This document shows positions 43,607 to 52,618 of a stretch of 64,000 nt of DNA, piece after piece. Under the pieces are notes generated by a model that worked only from the letters and a program-made list of their open reading frames with translations, was not told the origin of the DNA and made no database searches. The DNA lies in assembly GCA_030765605.1 (NCBI GenBank), contig JAVCCG010000091.1, positions 1 to 64,000 on the forward strand, in the 5' to 3' direction. How positions within the stretch are numbered: position 1 is the stretch's first letter; each line of letters opens with the position of its first letter. The position numbers and the translations under genes were made by a program. This DNA is from Candidatus Alcyoniella australis. Lineage in GTDB: Bacteria; Lernaellota; Lernaellaia; JAVCCG01; Alcyoniellaceae.

Positions 43607-44608
43607 TCAAAGATGGTTCTCCAGGCGCTTGAGGTCGCCGTGCGGCCCCATGGTGATCAGCGTATCGCCCGCCTCGAGCCGCGTGTTGCCGCTGGGGTTG
43701 AAGTGGAACCGGCCGTCGGCGCGGCGGATGCCGATAATGATCAGTCCGTAGTCGATGTGGATGTTGGATTGCTTGAGCGTCTTTTCGACCATCGACGAGC
43801 CTTCCGGCAGCGTGATCTGCTCCATCAGCACGTCCATCTCCTCGCTAAACATCGCCAGATCGAGCAGGTCGACCACGTGGGGACGCAGAATCGCGTTGGC
43901 CATGCGCATGCCGCCGATGGAGTAAGGGCTGATCACGATGTTGGCCCCGGCTGCGCGCAGCTTACGCTCGGCGGCCTCGTCCAGGGAACGGGCGAGGATG
44001 AACAGCCGCTGGTTCATCTGGCGCGCGGTAAGGCAGATGAAGACGTTCTCCGCATCCGAGCCCACAGCCGCGACCACGCCCCGGGCGCGCTCGATCCCCG
44101 CGCGCCGCAGCACGTCCTCGTCTCCGGCGTCGCCCTGGATGAACAGCATTTCGTTCAGATCGAGCTTTTCGCAGGAAGCGACATCGGACTCGACAACCAC
44201 GAACGGTACACTGCCGTTCGCCAGTTGATTGGAGACGATCGCTCCCATTCTGCCGAATCCACAGACGATGTAGTGGTCCTTGATCTTCTCTATCTGCCTT
44301 TTCACCTTTTTTCTCCCAAAGACAGTGGTCAGCTTGCCCGAAACGATGTTGCTGGTGATAACGGCCAGCGCCAGGGTCAGCACCGACCAACCAAGCAGGA
44401 TCAGCACTGCGGTGAACAGCTTGCCCGCCTGGTCGAGCTCGAACACCTCGTTGAAGCCGACCGTGGTGATGGTGATCACGGTCATGTAGAACGCGTCAAA
44501 GGGCTCCGAGTCGGGATAGAGGGTCCGATAGCCCAAGGTGCCGAATATCAGCACTGATATAACGGCACACAATGTGATTAGTAATCCGCGTCGGAAGCCC
44601 ACTGCCAT
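43607..44608 (-). CDS. Two-TM potassium channel with RCK (TrkA-N/C) domains
   Basis: A 333-residue ion channel. Transmembrane helices at about 7-26 and 65-90 flank a pore loop, FYMTVITITTVGFNEV. The filter reads TVGFN where TVGYG or TVGFG is usual. An RCK domain follows, with the Rossmann motif HYIVCGFGRMGAIV and an Asp/Glu after the second strand, and then a TrkA-C-like domain (EEMDVLMEQITLPEGSSMVEKTL). The architecture matches MthK/GsuK-type ligand-gated channels. The open frame extends to a TTG at 44689; the Met at 44608 fits the family N terminus better, but neither has a clear ribosome site. Potassium selectivity is uncertain because of the Asn. Confidence 0.85.
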   Translation of the reverse strand: MAVGFRRGLLITLCAVISVLIFGTLGYRTLYPDSEPFDAFYMTVITITTVGFNEVFELDQAGKLFTAVLILLGWSVLTLALAVITSNIVSGKLTTVFGRKKVKRQIEKIKDHYIVCGFGRMGAIVSNQLANGSVPFVVVESDVASCEKLDLNEMLFIQGDAGDEDVLRRAGIERARGVVAAVGSDAENVFICLTARQMNQRLFILARSLDEAAERKLRAAGANIVISPYSIGGMRMANAILRPHVVDLLDLAMFSEEMDVLMEQITLPEGSSMVEKTLKQSNIHIDYGLIIIGIRRADGRFHFNPSGNTRLEAGDTLITMGPHGDLKRLENHL

Positions 44609-44911
44609 TGATTTACCACGCCACGGATCGCGCAGCAAGATATTAGCGGCGGCAACGGATCTGAAGCACCTTGGATATCTCAAGGTCAATTTTTGATATT
44701 CTGTTGCCTATAAAGTTAATTTATATAGCGAATGACTTTTTTTCTTAGTTTACATAGTACTAACCGGCATTAGACCTTTTCATAGTACTTTTTTAGTAAT
44801 GTTGTTTGTAAATTAAAAGGTAATCGTTACATGATAAGTCTTTCATTTCTTCATCAAATGATTTATAGGACGTACCCATGTCTACCAAGACATAATTGAG
44901 GAGAGTGTTTT

Positions 44912-45877
44912 ATGAAAGCGGTATTTACTGACAACTCACTCTCAATCGGTCGCACTCCCCTGGTCAAAATAAATCACATCACCAAAGGATCGCAGGCCAC
45001 GGTGTTGGGCAAGATCGAATCGCGCAACCCGGCGTTCTCGGTCAAGTGCCGCGTGGGCGCCTCGATGATCTGGGACGCGGAGAAACGCGGAGTGCTGCGG
45101 CCGGGCATGCGGCTGGTGGAATCGACCAGCGGCAATACGGGCATCGCCCTGGCCTTTGTCGCTGCGGCGCGCGGCTACAAACTAACGTTGACCATGCCCG
45201 AGACCATGTCCTTCGAACGCCGCAAGGTGCTGCTGGCGTTGGGCGCCGACCTGCGGCTGACCGAGGGCGCGCGCGGCATGTCCGGCGCCATCGAACTGGC
45301 GAACAATCTCGCGGCCGACGATCCCGAAAATACGCTGCTGACCCAGCAGTTCTCCAATCCGGCCAACCCGCTGATCCACGAGCAGACCACCGGTCCCGAG
45401 ATCTGGGACGACACCGACGGCGAGATGGACGTGCTGGTCTCCAGCGTGGGCACCGGCGGCACGATTACCGGCATCTCGCGCTTTTTTAAAAATACCAAGA
45501 ATAAGCCGATCATCAGTGTGGCGGTGGAGCCCGACTCCAGCCCGGTGATCGGCCAGACCCTCGCCGGCCGCAAGATCAAACCCGGACCGCACAAGATCCA
45601 GGGCATCGGCGCAGGGTTCATCCCCGAAGTGCTCGACCTGTCGCTGATCGACCGCGTCGAAACGGTCTCGTCGGACGAGGCGTTCGAGTATGCGATCCGT
45701 CTGGCGCGCGAGGAGGGCCTGCTCTCGGGCATCAGCAGCGGCGCGGCCATGGCCGCGGCCCACAGGCTGGCGATGCTCGACGAGTTCGCGGGCAAGACGA
45801 TCGTCGCGATCTTTCCCGACTCGGGCGAACGCTACCTCTCGACTCCCCTGTTCAACGGAATCTTCGACCAAGTCTAA
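44912..45877 (+). CDS. cysK: Cysteine synthase A (O-acetylserine sulfhydrylase)
   Basis: A 321-residue PLP enzyme that forms cysteine from O-acetylserine and sulfide. The reactive Lys is in [14 protein letters not shown], the substrate loop is [12 protein letters not shown], the cofactor phosphate site is [10 protein letters not shown], and the C-terminal Ser contact is SSGAAMAAA. The wording is strikingly like enterobacterial CysK ([37 protein letters not shown]), so acquisition from gammaproteobacteria is possible. GAGGAG lies before the ATG. The 220 bases upstream (44690-44911) are markedly AT-rich and hold no gene or clear promoter. The gene is a single-gene plus-strand unit that converges with the sulfatase-like gene. 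Confidence 0.96.
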   Translation: MKAVFTDNSLSIGRTPLVKINHITKGSQATVLGKIESRNPAFSVKCRVGASMIWDAEKRGVLRPGMRLVESTSGNTGIALAFVAAARGYKLTLTMPETMSFERRKVLLALGADLRLTEGARGMSGAIELANNLAADDPENTLLTQQFSNPANPLIHEQTTGPEIWDDTDGEMDVLVSSVGTGGTITGISRFFKNTKNKPIISVAVEPDSSPVIGQTLAGRKIKPGPHKIQGIGAGFIPEVLDLSLIDRVETVSSDEAFEYAIRLAREEGLLSGISSGAAMAAAHRLAMLDEFAGKTIVAIFPDSGERYLSTPLFNGIFDQV

Positions 45878-45895
45878 ACCGAAATACGCACCGAA

Positions 45896-47845
45896 TTACT
45901 GCAGGTAGCCCAGGGCCTTGAGCCGCTGCCGCGTCAGCGGGTCGAGCTTTGGCGCCGCCTCGCGGCCGATGGTCGTACCCAACTGAGTTAAAGCCTCGAT
46001 CTCGGCTCTGGCCTGCGCGGCCAGCGTGGCCACGGCCGCGGATTGCTCCGGCGCCAGGTTGCGCAGTTCCCCCGGGTCGAGCGCAAGGTCGAACATCCGC
46101 TCGGGGAACGAGTCCTCTTCGGCTCCGAGCTGGAAGCGGCTGGAGCTGATCCACTTGAGCCCCGTGGTGCGCCGCGAATAGCGTGGCGGCCCGAACAGGT
46201 CGGTCATTGCCAGCGCCGGAACGCTTAGGCCCGACGGCCCGCGTCCGGCGATCAAGCTCGAGAGATCACGGCCCTCGGCCTGGCCGGGCATCGCGGTTCC
46301 GGCCTTTGCGGCCAGTGTGGCCGTCAGATCGCTCAATCGCACTTGGGTCTCGATCCTCAGGCCGGCCGACGCAGCGCCGGGCAGCCGCACGATCAGCGGC
46401 ACGTGCAGCACCTCGTCGTAGAGCGTCACCGAGTGCCCCAATCCGCCGTGTTCCCAGAACTCCTCGCCGTGGTCCGAGGTCACCACGATCAGCATCGAGT
46501 CGTAGAGCCCCAGCTGCTTGAGCTGATCCAGCAGGCCGCCGAGGACCTCGTCGGTATAGCGGATCTCCGCGTCATAGGCGGCAACCAGCTCGTGGCGCAC
46601 CCCGGGCTCGGCGCGGCGGTAGCGGTCGCGGAACTCGAAGAACGGCAGCGACTGGTCGAAGTCCGCGGCGTCTGCGCCGTTGAACATCGCGCGTTGCTGG
46701 GGCGGCGCGGTGTAAGGAAAGTGCGGATCCATCAGGTGCAGGAAGAAGAAGCTCGGGCGCTGCGCTCCCGCGCGTTGCTCGTAAAAGCGCTGCGCGGCCG
46801 CGGCCGCCACCTCGGCCGTGCGGTCGGGGAAGAAGTCGTACACCGCGAACCCCTGGGCAAAGCCGTAGGTCGGGCCGAGCAGAAAGTTGCTCACCGCCGC
46901 GCCGGTGTCGAACCCCGCGGCGGCGAACACCTCGGAGAGCAACGTCATCGACTCGGGCATCCGCTTGTCCAAGGTGGTCACGCCGTGCACCAGCGGGTTG
47001 AGCCCGCTGAGCATGCTCACGTGGCTGGGCAGGGTGTACGGCGAGAGCGAGACCGCCTGCTCGAACAGCACCGCCTCGCTGCTCAGCGCGTCGATCTTCG
47101 GCGAGGTCGGCGGGCAATAGCCGTAGCATCCCAAATGGTCCGCGCGCAGGGTGTCGATCGAGATCAGCAGCACCGAGGGCGCGCCGATGGGCGGTGCGGG
47201 CCGCAGCAGCAACGCCAGTGCGGCGACCAGCGCCCAGCCGCCCAACCCGGCCGCAACCGGCCAGGCGCGCAGGGGATTGAAGCGGGTATTGAGCCTTGCG
47301 CTGCGGGGCGCACGCGCCAGCTTGGATACGATCCAGACCAGCGCCGTACTGAACAGTGCAGTTATCAGCGCCAAGCCGATCACCAGCGACCAGACCAGCC
47401 AGCCAAAGCGCGACACCGCCAGGTCGAACGCGGGCCAGATCGTCGAGCGGAACAGCACGCCCTGGTCGATCCCCACGTAGCTGGTGGGCAGCCGTTGACC
47501 TAGGAACGAGGCCGCCGCGAGCCGCAGGCCCCACGCCTCCAATACGAACAGCAAGCAGAACAGCGCCGCACCGATCAAGCGCCAACGCCGCGACGGGAGT
47601 AGCCCCAACAGCAGTTGCACCAGCAGCGCAATCGCGGCCGCCAACAGGCCCCAGGCCATGGCGTGATCCGCGGTCTGCCTTAGAGCTGTGCCGACCAGGG
47701 CCCACAATCCGTCCTCGAGGTAGCCGCCGTGCATGCTGCGCCACAGTCCGTGCAGCACGCCCAGCGCCAGGGCCGCGGGCAAAATCCTGCCCGCGCGACG
47801 TAACGCCGCTATCAACGCGTGGTCGTTGGCAGGGACTGAATTCAT
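45896..47845 (-). CDS. Membrane-anchored sulfatase-like hydrolase/transferase
   Basis: A 649-residue protein with about five N-terminal transmembrane helices (up to residue 215) and a periplasmic alkaline-phosphatase-superfamily domain. Metal-binding and catalytic segments are LLISIDTLRADHLGCYGY, SPYTLPSHVSMLSG, SDHGEEFWEHGG and the C-terminal KALGYL. The CxPxR/SxPxR sulfatase signature is replaced by TLPSH, so there is no formylglycine precursor. A Thr nucleophile, as in phosphoglycerol or phosphoethanolamine transferases and related hydrolases, is more likely. Arylsulfatase activity should therefore not be assumed. It lies 30 bases downstream of the protease gene. Confidence 0.85.
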   Translation of the reverse strand: MNSVPANDHALIAALRRAGRILPAALALGVLHGLWRSMHGGYLEDGLWALVGTALRQTADHAMAWGLLAAAIALLVQLLLGLLPSRRWRLIGAALFCLLFVLEAWGLRLAAASFLGQRLPTSYVGIDQGVLFRSTIWPAFDLAVSRFGWLVWSLVIGLALITALFSTALVWIVSKLARAPRSARLNTRFNPLRAWPVAAGLGGWALVAALALLLRPAPPIGAPSVLLISIDTLRADHLGCYGYCPPTSPKIDALSSEAVLFEQAVSLSPYTLPSHVSMLSGLNPLVHGVTTLDKRMPESMTLLSEVFAAAGFDTGAAVSNFLLGPTYGFAQGFAVYDFFPDRTAEVAAAAAQRFYEQRAGAQRPSFFFLHLMDPHFPYTAPPQQRAMFNGADAADFDQSLPFFEFRDRYRRAEPGVRHELVAAYDAEIRYTDEVLGGLLDQLKQLGLYDSMLIVVTSDHGEEFWEHGGLGHSVTLYDEVLHVPLIVRLPGAASAGLRIETQVRLSDLTATLAAKAGTAMPGQAEGRDLSSLIAGRGPSGLSVPALAMTDLFGPPRYSRRTTGLKWISSSRFQLGAEEDSFPERMFDLALDPGELRNLAPEQSAAVATLAAQARAEIEALTQLGTTIGREAAPKLDPLTRQRLKALGYLQ

Positions 47846-47875
47846 CCGCTCGATACTACGCCTCGCGCGGCTGGG

Positions 47876-50800
47876 TTAACCGCAGCAGCCCGAGCTCGCA
47901 TCGTCGCCGCCACTTCGTTGCGAGGCATCGTCGTCTCCATCGTCATCATCGTCGTCATCATCATCATCGTCGTCGTCGGCAGCGCTGACCACTACCGCGT
48001 CCTCCACCGTGAGCTGCTCCTGGCCCATCGGGCCGTTGATGGTCAGCGTCACGTCGTATGATCCGGGCTGGGTGTAGATGTAGCTCGGGGAGTCCTCGCT
48101 GCTGATCTCGCCGTCGCCGAACTCCCAGGAGACGGTCTTGACCCAGCCGTTGCTCTGGTTGGTGAACTGCACCTCCAGCGGCGCGGAGCCCTCGTGGGGA
48201 TCGACGCTGAACAGCGGCTCAAGCAGCGGGTCGCCCTCGGGCTGCGCCAGCACCGTGATGTTGTCCACGGCCCAGGAGCCGGAGCTGAAGATGTTGATGT
48301 TCGTGTAGTTGATCTTGAGTTGCAGCTGCTTGGCCGAAAGGAAGATCGCGGGGATCTCTACGCTGTAAGTGCCGTAGAGACTTTCGTTGAACGTGTGCAG
48401 TTCGACCCAGGCGCCGGCGTCGCCGTCGCGCGCGAACAACGTCCCGCGCTCCGAGGCTGCGAAGGTGCTGCTGTGATCGAGCTCCTGGTCGATCTGTAGG
48501 TAGAGCTCGAGCGCGCCCGAGGCGTCGAATTGCGGGCTGATCATATCCTCGTCGCAGGTGCGTAAAAACCCGTTGGCCGCCTTGGCATAATGGTCGACCA
48601 GCACGCCCGAGCCGCCGGATTCCAGCGACCAGGTATGGCCGTCACTGTTGTTGTCGGCGATGCTCCAGTCGCCCCAGTCGTCCTCCTCGAAGTCCTCGAA
48701 AAAAATTGCGATCGGGCCAATCGGGTGCGCCGCGAGCTCGACCGTGTTTTCCTCGATGTTGCCCAGGATGTCGGCCGCGCGCACCACGTAGTAATACTCG
48801 ACGTAGTTCTCCAGTCCGCCGTCCACAAACGAGGTTCCCGTGGTGGTGCCGATCGGCTCGGAGAAGTTCTGCCCGCCGCTGCCCTCGGCGCGAAACACCG
48901 AATAGCTGATCGGCCCGTGCGGATCCGCGGCCGCGTCCCAGCCCAGGGTGATCGTCTGGTCGGTCCCTTGGGCGGTCTGCACGCCGGCGAAGGTCGGCCA
49001 CTGGCAGTCGGCCTCGGCCGTGGCGGTCTTGGTCACGTTGGAGCTGCTGCCGTCCCAGGCGTCGATGTAGGTGACGGTGATCGTATCGCCGTGCTCGACC
49101 TGGACCGTGCCGCCGACGGTGAAGTCGCCGAAGAACGCGCCGGAGTCGGCGTACTCGGTGAGCGTGATCGCCACCGGCGTCGGATGACTGGTCGAGGCGA
49201 TGCTCACATCGTGGGCGCCGTTGCCCGCCAGGCCTGAATCGATCAGCAGGATCTCGCCCGCGTCGTCACACGAGTACAGCTCGTCGTCGAGCTCCACGCT
49301 GCCGTCCTCGGACGCGGCTACGGCCTGCAGGGTCTCATCGACGAACGGCACGCGATCGTGGGCCGTCACCGCCAGGGTGTACTGGCCCGGATCGACGATC
49401 GAACCGCCGAAGTCCAGGTAGGCCTCGCCCGCACCGTCGGATGTGGCCGCGGCCACCAACTGGTCGTCATGCACCAGCGCGACCTTGGCCCCGACGACCC
49501 CGGGCACGCTCACGTCCATGCCGCTGGTGCCGATCGGAATCAGCGCCGGGTAGTCCGGCGTCATGGCGACGGGCGTGTCGGTCCAGATGTCGAGGCTGCA
49601 ATCGCCCATCAGGTTATACATCTCGAAGTAGCGCAGGGTGTTCCCCTCGCCGCCGTAATACTGGTAGAGCTCGAGCTTGCCGTACTGGGTCATTCCGCCG
49701 ATCCAGGTCAGCCCCGGCTCGTCGGCAACCGGATCGAAGAAACCCTCGAACAGCTTGCGCTCGAGCACATCGTCCTCGTCCCAGTAGGAGTTGACCGAGC
49801 TGGCCCAGATCGCCGCACCCGCGTGGTCGGCCCTGATCCAGGTCTCGGAAAAGCATTCGCTGGCCGTGTACTGGCCGGTGACGCAGGCGAACGAGCAGAC
49901 AAAGGGGTAGACCGTGTTGGTCAGCGCATTGACGTCGGACTGCTGGTACTCCGGGCCGTCGGCCCAATAGGTCACCGCGCCGTGGCCCGAGTAGATCACC
50001 AGCGACAGCCCGGCGTTGATGTCCGATGTCACCTGGGCCGCCGTGGCGTTGTAGGTCTGAGTATAGCGTTTGTAAGAGGTGTAGCCACGCGGATCAAGGT
50101 AGGTCTCGATCACGTTGTTGTGGGTCCCCTCGGTGACCGAGTAATGGTCGGTCGAGGCCAGGAACGTCGCTGTCTGAGTCCAGCCGTAGGGCGTGGCGTT
50201 CTCAAGCCAAGTCAGGGCGCGACTCTTGTCCACAACATTGCCCAGGTCCGTGGCGTCGGCAGCCGAGAGTCTGCTGACAAAGGCGTCGGCCAAGAAGTCA
50301 TCGCCCTCGAGCGTGGCGTAGTACAGGTCGGTGGCCGGGGTGGACGAGCCCTGGCCCACCCAATGCGGAATCGCGTCGGTGTCGCCGACCAAGATCACGA
50401 ACGTCGGCGGCACTTCCCAGGTGTCGTATGCCTCCTGGATGTAGGCCTTGATCTGCTCGCGCGAAGTGCCGGTGACGCCGGTATCGACCAACGTGACCTC
50501 GAAGCCGTGCAGCGCGCGCGCTTCGAGGTAGTCGGCAAGCGCGGCCGAGCCCGCCAGGCTCGGGTCGCTGATCACCAGCATGCCGACCTTGCCGTTGGGC
50601 AGCGCAACGTCCAAGCCGCCCTGGACCAAATGCGGATTGAGCACGATGCGCTCGATCAATCCGTCGTGGTAGGGGTCGGCCAGGGCCTCGTCGGCCAACC
50701 ACAGCGCCGGGCCCACGCGCTCGGAGTTGTCGATGCGCACGGTCAGGTCGCTGAGCACCTCGATCGTGCCCTCGATCGCGTTGTAGCTGATCGGCCGCAC

Positions 50801-51334
50801 CTCGAGCAGAGCCAGGCGGCGGCCGCGAACGATTCCCACATCGCGCAGCTCGACCAGCGGCTGCGATGCCGGGTCGGCGTAGTAGGCGTCGCGGTCGAAC
50901 ACGAACTGGGCGTCATCCAACGCGCCGGGAAGCTTCTCGATCGAGGGCTGTCGCGGCCAGACCACGTCGGAAAGTCCCAGGTCATAAAGCTCGTAAGTCC
51001 GACTGCTGCTGGAGAGCACCTCGACGCTAGGCTCGGCGTTGTGCGGAACCTGCACAAAGCGCCGGATCACCGGCAGATCGGGCGCGCCGATCTGCTGCGA
51101 GCGCCCTGCCCCGGGAATCGACAGCGCCGTATAGGTCTCGCCCTGATCGTGGGTCAACTCGACCATCTCGAGCACGCCGGGGCGCACTCGCAGCACGGTC
51201 TGCGAGTCGTTGCCCGCCAGCAGGCTCACCGGATCGCCGGAGCCGACCTGGGAGTTGATGCTCAGCGGCGCGGCCCAGGCCGTACAAGCGGCCAGCAACA
51301 TCGCTATCAATGCCAAACGCAAACAGGCTATCAT
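47876..51334 (-). CDS. Gingipain-type C25 cysteine protease with PKD domain and Asp-tract/Cys C terminus
   Basis: A 1152-residue secreted protease. After a signal peptide (ending AWA), a C25 propeptide-like region precedes the catalytic domain. There His (YSGHG, about residue 449) and Cys (VCSFACVTGQY, about 484) form the dyad. An Ig-like gingipain_C-type domain, an FN3-like module, a beta-sandwich with SWAVDNITVL, and a PKD domain (VSWEFGDGEISSEDS) follow. The end is a run of 13 Asp, then GDDDASQRSGGDDASSGCCG. No transmembrane helix follows the Cys pair, unlike MYXO-CTERM. The start was moved to 51334 for the GAGG site and signal peptide. Type IX secretion signals were not seen. It is probably exported and surface-linked; its specificity is unknown. 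Confidence 0.9.
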   Translation of the reverse strand: MIACLRLALIAMLLAACTAWAAPLSINSQVGSGDPVSLLAGNDSQTVLRVRPGVLEMVELTHDQGETYTALSIPGAGRSQQIGAPDLPVIRRFVQVPHNAEPSVEVLSSSSRTYELYDLGLSDVVWPRQPSIEKLPGALDDAQFVFDRDAYYADPASQPLVELRDVGIVRGRRLALLEVRPISYNAIEGTIEVLSDLTVRIDNSERVGPALWLADEALADPYHDGLIERIVLNPHLVQGGLDVALPNGKVGMLVISDPSLAGSAALADYLEARALHGFEVTLVDTGVTGTSREQIKAYIQEAYDTWEVPPTFVILVGDTDAIPHWVGQGSSTPATDLYYATLEGDDFLADAFVSRLSAADATDLGNVVDKSRALTWLENATPYGWTQTATFLASTDHYSVTEGTHNNVIETYLDPRGYTSYKRYTQTYNATAAQVTSDINAGLSLVIYSGHGAVTYWADGPEYQQSDVNALTNTVYPFVCSFACVTGQYTASECFSETWIRADHAGAAIWASSVNSYWDEDDVLERKLFEGFFDPVADEPGLTWIGGMTQYGKLELYQYYGGEGNTLRYFEMYNLMGDCSLDIWTDTPVAMTPDYPALIPIGTSGMDVSVPGVVGAKVALVHDDQLVAAATSDGAGEAYLDFGGSIVDPGQYTLAVTAHDRVPFVDETLQAVAASEDGSVELDDELYSCDDAGEILLIDSGLAGNGAHDVSIASTSHPTPVAITLTEYADSGAFFGDFTVGGTVQVEHGDTITVTYIDAWDGSSSNVTKTATAEADCQWPTFAGVQTAQGTDQTITLGWDAAADPHGPISYSVFRAEGSGGQNFSEPIGTTTGTSFVDGGLENYVEYYYVVRAADILGNIEENTVELAAHPIGPIAIFFEDFEEDDWGDWSIADNNSDGHTWSLESGGSGVLVDHYAKAANGFLRTCDEDMISPQFDASGALELYLQIDQELDHSSTFAASERGTLFARDGDAGAWVELHTFNESLYGTYSVEIPAIFLSAKQLQLKINYTNINIFSSGSWAVDNITVLAQPEGDPLLEPLFSVDPHEGSAPLEVQFTNQSNGWVKTVSWEFGDGEISSEDSPSYIYTQPGSYDVTLTINGPMGQEQLTVEDAVVVSAADDDDDDDDDDDDDGDDDASQRSGGDDASSGCCG

Positions 51335-51374
51335 CTTGTAATATCCTCGAAAGGGTTGCACATCATATGAGCGC

Positions 51375-51404
51375 ATGTTACCCCCCGACTCTTCCGGAAT
51401 TCAA
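51375..51404 (-). promoter_or_regulatory. Putative promoter of the C25 protease gene
   Basis: On the minus strand TTGAAT (51404-51399) and TAACAT (51380-51375) are separated by 18 bases, and a start near 51368 would leave a 34-base leader. The spacing is slightly long. The remaining bases up to the TAC promoter (51405-51591) show no gene. Confidence 0.4.
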
Positions 51405-51591
51405 GCAATCCGCACAGCCTGAAGAAGATGATCGTCCTTATCCTTTCTGTGTTAGTTCATAAGCGCACCGATCTTTAGAGTCGATAGCGCACAGGAATAT
51501 TGGCTACTACTTGATCGACCCCGGCCTCAATATGCCGAAAGTGATCAATATCAAGAGTGGAAAATAATTTTGCGCTCCGTTAGATAAAGTC

Positions 51592-51620
51592 TTGACTAAT
51601 TGTTTAGCCGTAGCTAAAGT
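51592..51620 (+). promoter_or_regulatory. Sigma70-like promoter of the TAC operon
   Basis: TTGACT (51592-51597) and TAAAGT (51615-51620) are separated by exactly 17 bases. The predicted start near 51627 gives a 26-base leader to the toxin ATG at 51653. Confidence 0.65.
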
Positions 51621-51624
51621 TAGT
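51595..51624. promoter_or_regulatory. Dyad operator overlapping the TAC promoter
   Basis: TTTAGC-CGTA-GCTAAA (51603-51618) is a perfect inverted repeat that covers the spacer and -10 box. An outer pair, ACTAA (51595-51599) and TTAGT (51620-51624), extends it with a one-base offset. This is the expected place for autorepression by the Xre antitoxin encoded downstream. Confidence 0.55.
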
Positions 51625-51652
51625 GGGAACCTACCGGAGAGAACTCGATGAC

Positions 51653-52108
51653 ATGACATTACACATCGAGCAAATAGAAGGGTTGAGGTCATGGAGAAAT
51701 CAACGTCGGGGGATCCTTTTTTTAACGGGAACACATAGATTTTTACGAGGACCTCGTGATTTTAATGATCTCGGACATAAAGAACGATACACTTACATGC
51801 GAAAATTCGAATCGTGGTTAGAAGGCATAACACACGCTGATTGGTACCATGGATACAACAGAAGTGAATATAATGGTAAATATTCTAAGTGTTTCCAGTT
51901 TGAGGATAAAGGACGGGGAACAAGATTTTATGGTTTTATCATACACCCTCTCGCCAACAATAGAAGATTTGTGCTCTGCGTGTTATCACACTTTACGACT
52001 AAGAATACACACAGGACAGATGAGAGCATCCTAGCAAAAATGGCACGCCTGGCAAACGATCCGGAAGTACTTGCAACATTGAGAAATCACCTAGCCACGG
52101 GAATATAG
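51653..52108 (+). CDS. Putative HigB/RelE-superfamily toxin of a TAC module
   Basis: A 151-residue basic protein, AT-rich in codon use compared with the genome. The end region (KCFQFEDKGRGTRFYGFI, RRFVLCVLSHFTTKNTHRTD, then a helix) follows the strand-strand-helix plan of HigB/Gp49-type RNA-cleaving toxins. In these, a self-structured beta sheet carries Arg residues and a K-K-T-x-x-T-like turn precedes the last helix. The match is by pattern only. The start at 51653 is 13 bases from a GGAG; a GTG at 51623 is possible but has no ribosome site. It is the first of three co-directional genes, with the Xre antitoxin 12 bases downstream, the order found in M. tuberculosis HigB1-HigA1-SecB. Toxic activity is inferred. 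Confidence 0.6.
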   Translation: MTLHIEQIEGLRSWRNQRRGILFLTGTHRFLRGPRDFNDLGHKERYTYMRKFESWLEGITHADWYHGYNRSEYNGKYSKCFQFEDKGRGTRFYGFIIHPLANNRRFVLCVLSHFTTKNTHRTDESILAKMARLANDPEVLATLRNHLATGI

Positions 52109-52119
52109 AGGAGATAATC

Positions 52120-52590
52120 ATGCCCACTAAAAGGCATTGGACCAACGATAGTGAAGAGGCATTTCGTTTCGCTGTAACATTCGATTTTATCGGACAAATA
52201 CAGCGACAACTGAAAAGAAAAAAGATGTCTCAAAAACAATTGGCCGAGACTCTTGGGGTTAGCCCCGGTCGAGTCTCTCAAATCTTTAATGATCCGGATA
52301 ACCTTGAAATATCGAGCTTAATTCGACTGGCTCGAGCTCTAAGTTTGAAGGTAAGCCTGGTCGCCTACGATGATGGTGATAGTAGTAACGCTCAGGGTCC
52401 TATTCTGGCGGACATTTTTTTATCTTGCTGGGAATTCATGGGGAAACCCAAGAATCTGTGGGAAATTAAAGAGGATAGCTGGCCTCAAATCGGAATCAAG
52501 GGTGGTGAATGCCGCCCGATGATACAAGCGGACTCATCACAAGTAGAGAAGAATAAAACTCTGCGTCGGGTCGATTTATTGGTGGCATAG
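52120..52590 (+). CDS. Xre-family HigA-like antitoxin with C-terminal extension
   Basis: A 156-residue protein. A Cro/CI helix-turn-helix occupies residues 22-80 (MSQKQLAETLGVSPGRVSQIFN, then LEISSLIRLARALSLKVSLVAYD). A 70-residue C-terminal tail follows, which plain HTH antitoxins lack. It is rich in Trp and Ile (LSCWEFMGKPKNLWEIKEDSWPQIGI). In TAC systems the corresponding tail is the chaperone-addiction segment that makes the antitoxin unstable unless SecB-like chaperone binds it. A strong GAGGAG precedes the ATG. It should bind the toxin and the dyad in the promoter. The gene is AT-rich like its two neighbours. Confidence 0.82.
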   Translation: MPTKRHWTNDSEEAFRFAVTFDFIGQIQRQLKRKKMSQKQLAETLGVSPGRVSQIFNDPDNLEISSLIRLARALSLKVSLVAYDDGDSSNAQGPILADIFLSCWEFMGKPKNLWEIKEDSWPQIGIKGGECRPMIQADSSQVEKNKTLRRVDLLVA

Positions 52591-52618
52591 TAATGCTACC
52601 TTCTGTGGAGAAAGAGCA

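Noticed and set aside
45896-47845. True formylglycine sulfatase
   Set aside because: The C/S-x-P-x-R activation motif is not present; the site reads TLPSH.
49358-51370. 670-codon plus-strand open frame opposite the C25 protease
   Set aside because: The minus frame holds the signal peptide, catalytic dyad and PKD domain; the plus frame is a shadow.
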